Source: CAYMEK01 sp964389305
Lineage (GTDB): Bacteria > Spirochaetota > Spirochaetia > SZUA-6 > DRHE01
DNA length: 24,810 nucleotides
Direction: 5' to 3'
Assembly: GCA_964389305.1 (NCBI GenBank)
Contig: CAYMEK010000064.1
Span: 1 to 24,810, forward strand
Notes under the pieces: generated by a model
What the model was told of the DNA's origin: nothing
Seen by the model: the letters and a program-made list of their open reading frames with translations, nothing else
Databases searched by the model: none
Translations under genes and position numbers: made by a program
Part shown: positions 21,826 to 24,810 of the stretch, piece by piece
Numbering within the stretch: position 1 is the stretch's first letter
Layout: the number at the start of each line of letters is the position of its first letter

Positions 21826-22841
21826 TAGTCCACAACCTTTACCTTGAGGGTGGAAAAACCGTTTTCCCGGTAGGTGTCCTGAAGCCGGGTGAAATGGTCC
21901 TCATCCTCGTAGGTACCGATGGCCGCCCCGCCGGATCCGGTCTGCTTGGCATGAGCGCCGAGCTGCCTGGCGATTTCGATCAACCTCAGGTTGTCGGGAG
22001 TAATATCGTATACCGATTTGCGAAGGTCAAAATCACGGGTAAGTATGGGTCCTAGAGCGTTCTTGTTTCCGCCAAGAAGCTGTGCTCTGGCTTCATCCAC
22101 CAAGGCGGCTTTTCGGCGCATTGCCTCCAGCACCTTTCGATCGTGTTCCACCGAAGCACGGTACCTCATGATGTTGTGAACCTGGCCGGATGACTTGGCC
22201 AGCTCCTCCTTGTAGGCGATGAACAGCGGGGGGAGGACGGCCGGATCGAGCTTTTCGTAGTCCCCGTGCAGGCCGCCGTTTATGGAATAGGCCTGCTCCG
22301 TGAAGTCCATGCAGACCAGGCCGCCGTAAACGACCACCACCCGATCCTGGGGACCGGCGCTGATGTCCAGTTCCTCGGTCTCCGCCTCCAGAATCAGGTT
22401 GGGCTGCACCGCCTTTGGAATATCCGCATCGCTCAAGCCGTAGAATCGCATGAGAGCGGCCAGCACCGCCCGACTGATGGCACTTGATCCCCCCAGGCCG
22501 ACTCCGAAGGGGATGGTGGACTCGTATTCCACGGTGAAATTCTTGTCTTCCAGCGGGATGCCTTTTCGATTACAGTAGTCTTTGAAGCGTACGATGACCG
22601 CCTCGACGAGGCGGATCCCTCCGTAGTAACCGTACTGGCGGCGGTAGCTTACCAGGCTTTTCATGCTGTCGAAGCGAACCAGGTCGCGGTAGTTGGGAAC
22701 GATCGCGAGCTTAGGGGTCTCGTACAGTTTTACCTGAGCCTGGAACCCGTCGAACAATAGGGAAATGGTCTTCCCGTTGAATATGTCCGATGGATTGCCC
22801 ACCAGCCCGGCGCGCGCATAAGCTTTTTCTTCGATAATCAT
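21822..22841 (-). CDS. GHMP-family sugar kinase resembling plant glucuronokinase
   Basis: This protein of 339 residues starts at the ATG 22841-22839, with AGAGG close upstream and GGAGGAG further up. The open frame upstream lacks the family N-terminus. YARAGLVGNPSDIFNGKTIS, then GYYGGIRLV, DKNFTVEYESTIPFGVGLGG (GHMP motif 2 with GLGGSSA at 115-121), QPNLILEAE, GPQDRVVVVYGGLVCMDF and the C-terminal KQTGSGGA follow the plant glucuronokinase family (GLCAK) along its length. That enzyme phosphorylates D-glucuronate at C1 with ATP. It lies first in an operon with a sugar nucleotidyltransferase and a PAPS synthase. The closest alternative is a related kinase for another sugar such as galacturonate, arabinose, fucose or heptose; the motif match alone does not fix the substrate. 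Confidence 0.8.
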   Translation of the reverse strand: MIIEEKAYARAGLVGNPSDIFNGKTISLLFDGFQAQVKLYETPKLAIVPNYRDLVRFDSMKSLVSYRRQYGYYGGIRLVEAVIVRFKDYCNRKGIPLEDKNFTVEYESTIPFGVGLGGSSAISRAVLAALMRFYGLSDADIPKAVQPNLILEAETEELDISAGPQDRVVVVYGGLVCMDFTEQAYSINGGLHGDYEKLDPAVLPPLFIAYKEELAKSSGQVHNIMRYRASVEHDRKVLEAMRRKAALVDEARAQLLGGNKNALGPILTRDFDLRKSVYDITPDNLRLIEIARQLGAHAKQTGSGGAAIGTYEDEDHFTRLQDTYRENGFSTLKVKVVDY

Positions 22842-22998
22842 GCCTCTATATTCTCCTCCCGCCTGTCGACAACTTGTCCGCAGTATAGCGTTTTCCCTCC
22901 ATCCTTTCAGCACGACAGATGAGAATGCTTTGAAAACTGTCATTTTGGGCCCGGCTGCAAGGCAGGGGCGCAGGCTGGGGGACGGAAGGGCGGAGTCC

Positions 22999-23442
22999 TT
23001 ACTCCTCGATCCCCAGTAGAACGGTGATCTTCGACCAGGCGTTGTTACGGTAGTTGTCGTAGAGGTTTGCCTGTTTCTGCTCCCCAGTCTGAACGAAACC
23101 CTGGTAGCTCTCCGCTTCTTTATACAGCAATCCGAACACGCTGATGATCTCGTTGATATAGTTGAAATCCTCTACGCTCAAGGTATCGCTGCCAAGCAGC
23201 TCCTGGAGGGAGTCCGTGGTACCGTCGGCCAGGTTCTTGATCTCTTCCATTATCTGGATCGCTGTTTCATCATCGTAGACCTCGTAGTAGTGGCCGTCGG
23301 CGATTGCTCCGATCGACAGGTAGGCTGTATACATGTAGCCCGCTCCCAAAGCTCCGATCGATTTCAGGGCCACCTCCTGAGCGGAAGCTCCCGCCCAGCC
23401 GATACAAAGAAGCACAACCGCAGCGGAAATCCTCTTTTTCAT
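22999..23442 (-). CDS. Small exported alpha-helical protein of unknown function
   Basis: This protein of 147 residues starts at the ATG 23442-23440, with AGAGGAG upstream. The signal peptide (MKKRISAAVVLLCIGWAGAS, cleavage after SAQ or ASA near residue 21) is followed by VALKSIGALGAGYMYTAYLS and a long run of acidic helices (ETAIQIMEEIKNLADGTTDS, YINEIISVFGLLYKEAESYQ). The composition suggests a periplasmic helical bundle. I do not recognise the family. It faces away from the OmpA-family gene with about 150 bases between the starts. Confidence 0.6.
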   Translation of the reverse strand: MKKRISAAVVLLCIGWAGASAQEVALKSIGALGAGYMYTAYLSIGAIADGHYYEVYDDETAIQIMEEIKNLADGTTDSLQELLGSDTLSVEDFNYINEIISVFGLLYKEAESYQGFVQTGEQKQANLYDNYRNNAWSKITVLLGIEE

Positions 23443-23583
23443 TGCCTTTTCTCCTCTTGTCTGTATATATCGCGTCAATAATATATGGTTTTTCCCTGAG
23501 TTTTGCAGTCTAGAAAAAATATTATTCCGGTCAGTTGACAATATCTGCTTCAGTAGGGTTCAGAATTCCCGCTGTCGTGCGGT

Positions 23584-23589
23584 TATAAT
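23584..23589 (+). promoter_or_regulatory. -10 box directly abutting the OmpA-family start
   Basis: A perfect TATAAT ends six bases before the ATG at 23596 and no Shine-Dalgarno is present. No convincing -35 lies 16-18 bases upstream; TTGACA at 23535-23540 is too far. Transcription from here would give a leaderless message. Confidence 0.4.
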
Positions 23590-23595
23590 TAAAGT

Positions 23596-24810
23596 ATGGT
23601 TGTCGCTGCTCGCAGAGCGGTACAAGACTGGGCGGCGCTACTGGCGTTTCTGTTGTTCTGCGCCGGACCGGCCTCGGCGGTCGATATGCGCTTCCAGGTT
23701 CTTCCGGGCGACAGGCTCAGCTTCACCGAGCGGGCCGATCTGCGCCGCTACGAAGATGGGCGCTTCGTCGGGCTTTCCTTTCGTGAGGTGCGGGGGATTC
23801 TTCAAGCGGAGCCGGGACAGACTCCCGAAGCCAGTATATGCGGCGATTTCTACGTTTTCGAGGAGACCAAGCACAATAACCGCCACGTCGCCAAGCGGAT
23901 CGAGGCGGTTATCCCAGTCTCCTTTACGATACTTCCCGGTGGCCTGTACCGCGTCGAAGAGTCGCAGGCCTACCCGGCGTTGCGCAGTTTTCCGGTTTTT
24001 CCGGATGGTCCGGTGGAGAGAGGGGAGAGCTGGCGGGAATACGGCGTGAGGGTGGTCGAGCCGCTGCGGGACGGCGCTTTCACCCGGGTACGCTTTTACT
24101 GCGAGTATCGCTATCTCGGCCCGCAGCTCCTGGAGGGCCGAGAATACGAGGTTGTAAGCGCCAAGTACGCGCTTCGGTACCGGCGGGGAGACGACCCGTA
24201 CGGAGACGAGCGTATTCGGCGTATCAGCGGCAGCCACGTAGTGACGATCTACTACGATTCAATACTGCGAAGGCCATTCTTCATGCGCGATCAGATGCAC
24301 GAGGAGTACGAGCTGGAGGATGAGCGGAGCGTAGCTTTCAAGGGATTCGTCCTGACCTGGTTCGACGATGTGGTAAAGATGGACCGGCCCCGTCTGGCCG
24401 AGGATCTCAGGAGGGAGCTGGAGGCATCCGGCGTCGAAGACGTGGACGTTGCTGAGAGGACAGAAGGCGTGGCGCTGACCTTGAACCGGATTCACTTTGT
24501 CGCCGATCAGGCCGTAGTTCTTCCGGAGGAGGGGCCTCGGCTGGAGGCTCTGGCTCAAACACTGAAAAAGATAGAGAAGCGCAGCTTCCTGGTTGTCGGC
24601 CACACGGCTCGGGTGGGAAGCGAAGAAAGCCAGTACAGCTTGTCGGTTGAACGGGCCAAAACGATTGTCGATTATCTTGTCTCCCGGGGGATTGCGGCAG
24701 AGCGCTTTTTCTACGAGGGCAGGGGAGGGAACGAGCCTGTGGCTCCGAACGACATAGAGGAAAACATGGCCAAAAACCGGCGGGTCGAAATCATCATCCT
24801 GGAAGACTGA
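23596..24810 (+). CDS. OmpA-family envelope protein
   Basis: This protein of 404 residues ends exactly at the window edge. The signal peptide (RRAVQDWAALLAFLLFCAGP, cleavage after ASA near residue 28) is followed by about 260 residues of beta-rich sequence of unrecognised family (RFQVLPGDRLSFTERADLRR, FTILPGGLYRVEESQAYPAL). The C-terminal OmpA/MotB peptidoglycan-binding domain occupies about 290-404: NRIHFVADQAVVLPEE, FLVVGHTARVGSEESQ, YSLSVERAKTIVDYLVSRGI and NRRVEIIIL. The LS--RA--V---L---G pattern and N-RVE end are intact; the usual Asp of GHTD is replaced by Ala (GHTARVG). It should sit in the outer membrane or periplasm and bind peptidoglycan. Confidence 0.8.
   Translation: MVVAARRAVQDWAALLAFLLFCAGPASAVDMRFQVLPGDRLSFTERADLRRYEDGRFVGLSFREVRGILQAEPGQTPEASICGDFYVFEETKHNNRHVAKRIEAVIPVSFTILPGGLYRVEESQAYPALRSFPVFPDGPVERGESWREYGVRVVEPLRDGAFTRVRFYCEYRYLGPQLLEGREYEVVSAKYALRYRRGDDPYGDERIRRISGSHVVTIYYDSILRRPFFMRDQMHEEYELEDERSVAFKGFVLTWFDDVVKMDRPRLAEDLRRELEASGVEDVDVAERTEGVALTLNRIHFVADQAVVLPEEGPRLEALAQTLKKIEKRSFLVVGHTARVGSEESQYSLSVERAKTIVDYLVSRGIAAERFFYEGRGGNEPVAPNDIEENMAKNRRVEIIILED

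Noticed and set aside
1..24810. CRISPR arrays, insertion sequences, tRNA or rRNA genes
   Set aside because: I saw no regularly spaced repeats, no transposase or terminal repeats and no tRNA or rRNA signature in the readable sequence.

Overview
The window looks like a chromosomal segment of a GC-rich diderm bacterium, most likely a free-living spirochaete. The reasons are exported outer-membrane-type small barrels, a lipoprotein and an OmpA-type protein, together with a fused radical SAM/DUF2344 protein and otherwise ordinary housekeeping genes. The taxonomic call is inference from gene content; there is no rRNA to confirm it. Three runs of exactly 100 N (4619-4718, 12141-12240, 20720-20819) are scaffold gaps, and each one interrupts a gene.

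Left part (1-3900): a partial minus-strand gene runs off the left edge. A small XRE-type regulator precedes it, with a perfect TGTAAT-N3-ATTACA palindrome over its own promoter. An outer-membrane barrel gene (1499-2152) follows. After it lies about 1.4 kb of decayed coding DNA: the 3' end of a sugar-type ABC solute-binding protein gene, a piece of a MalG-like permease gene, and fragments of an unrecognised gene, all broken by stops and frameshifts.

Centre-left (3902-9691): on the minus strand, a membrane-anchored LTA-synthase-type sulfatase (phosphoglycerol transferase-like) is followed by a glycerophosphodiester phosphodiesterase. Next come a structured RNA candidate with a strong terminator, a MntA/HepT-type nucleotidyltransferase-HEPN pair, a monoacylglycerol-lipase-like hydrolase and a second small barrel protein.

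Centre-right (9692-17898): an Old Yellow Enzyme/dienoyl-CoA-reductase-type flavoprotein carries a C-terminal SCP2-like domain and is coupled to an exported helical-repeat protein. A second hairpin RNA candidate, a lipoprotein, the radical SAM fusion, a second HEPN/nucleotidyltransferase pair and MazG follow.

Right part (18103-24810): UDP-glucose dehydrogenase converges on a tightly overlapping three-gene operon. The operon encodes a GHMP kinase resembling plant glucuronokinase, a sugar-1-phosphate nucleotidyltransferase and a bifunctional ATP sulfurylase/APS kinase. Together these genes could make UDP-glucuronate (or a related nucleotide sugar) by two routes and PAPS beside it, which suggests a sulfated, uronate-containing surface glycan. 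This operon is the most interesting system in the window. A small exported protein and an OmpA-family protein close the segment.
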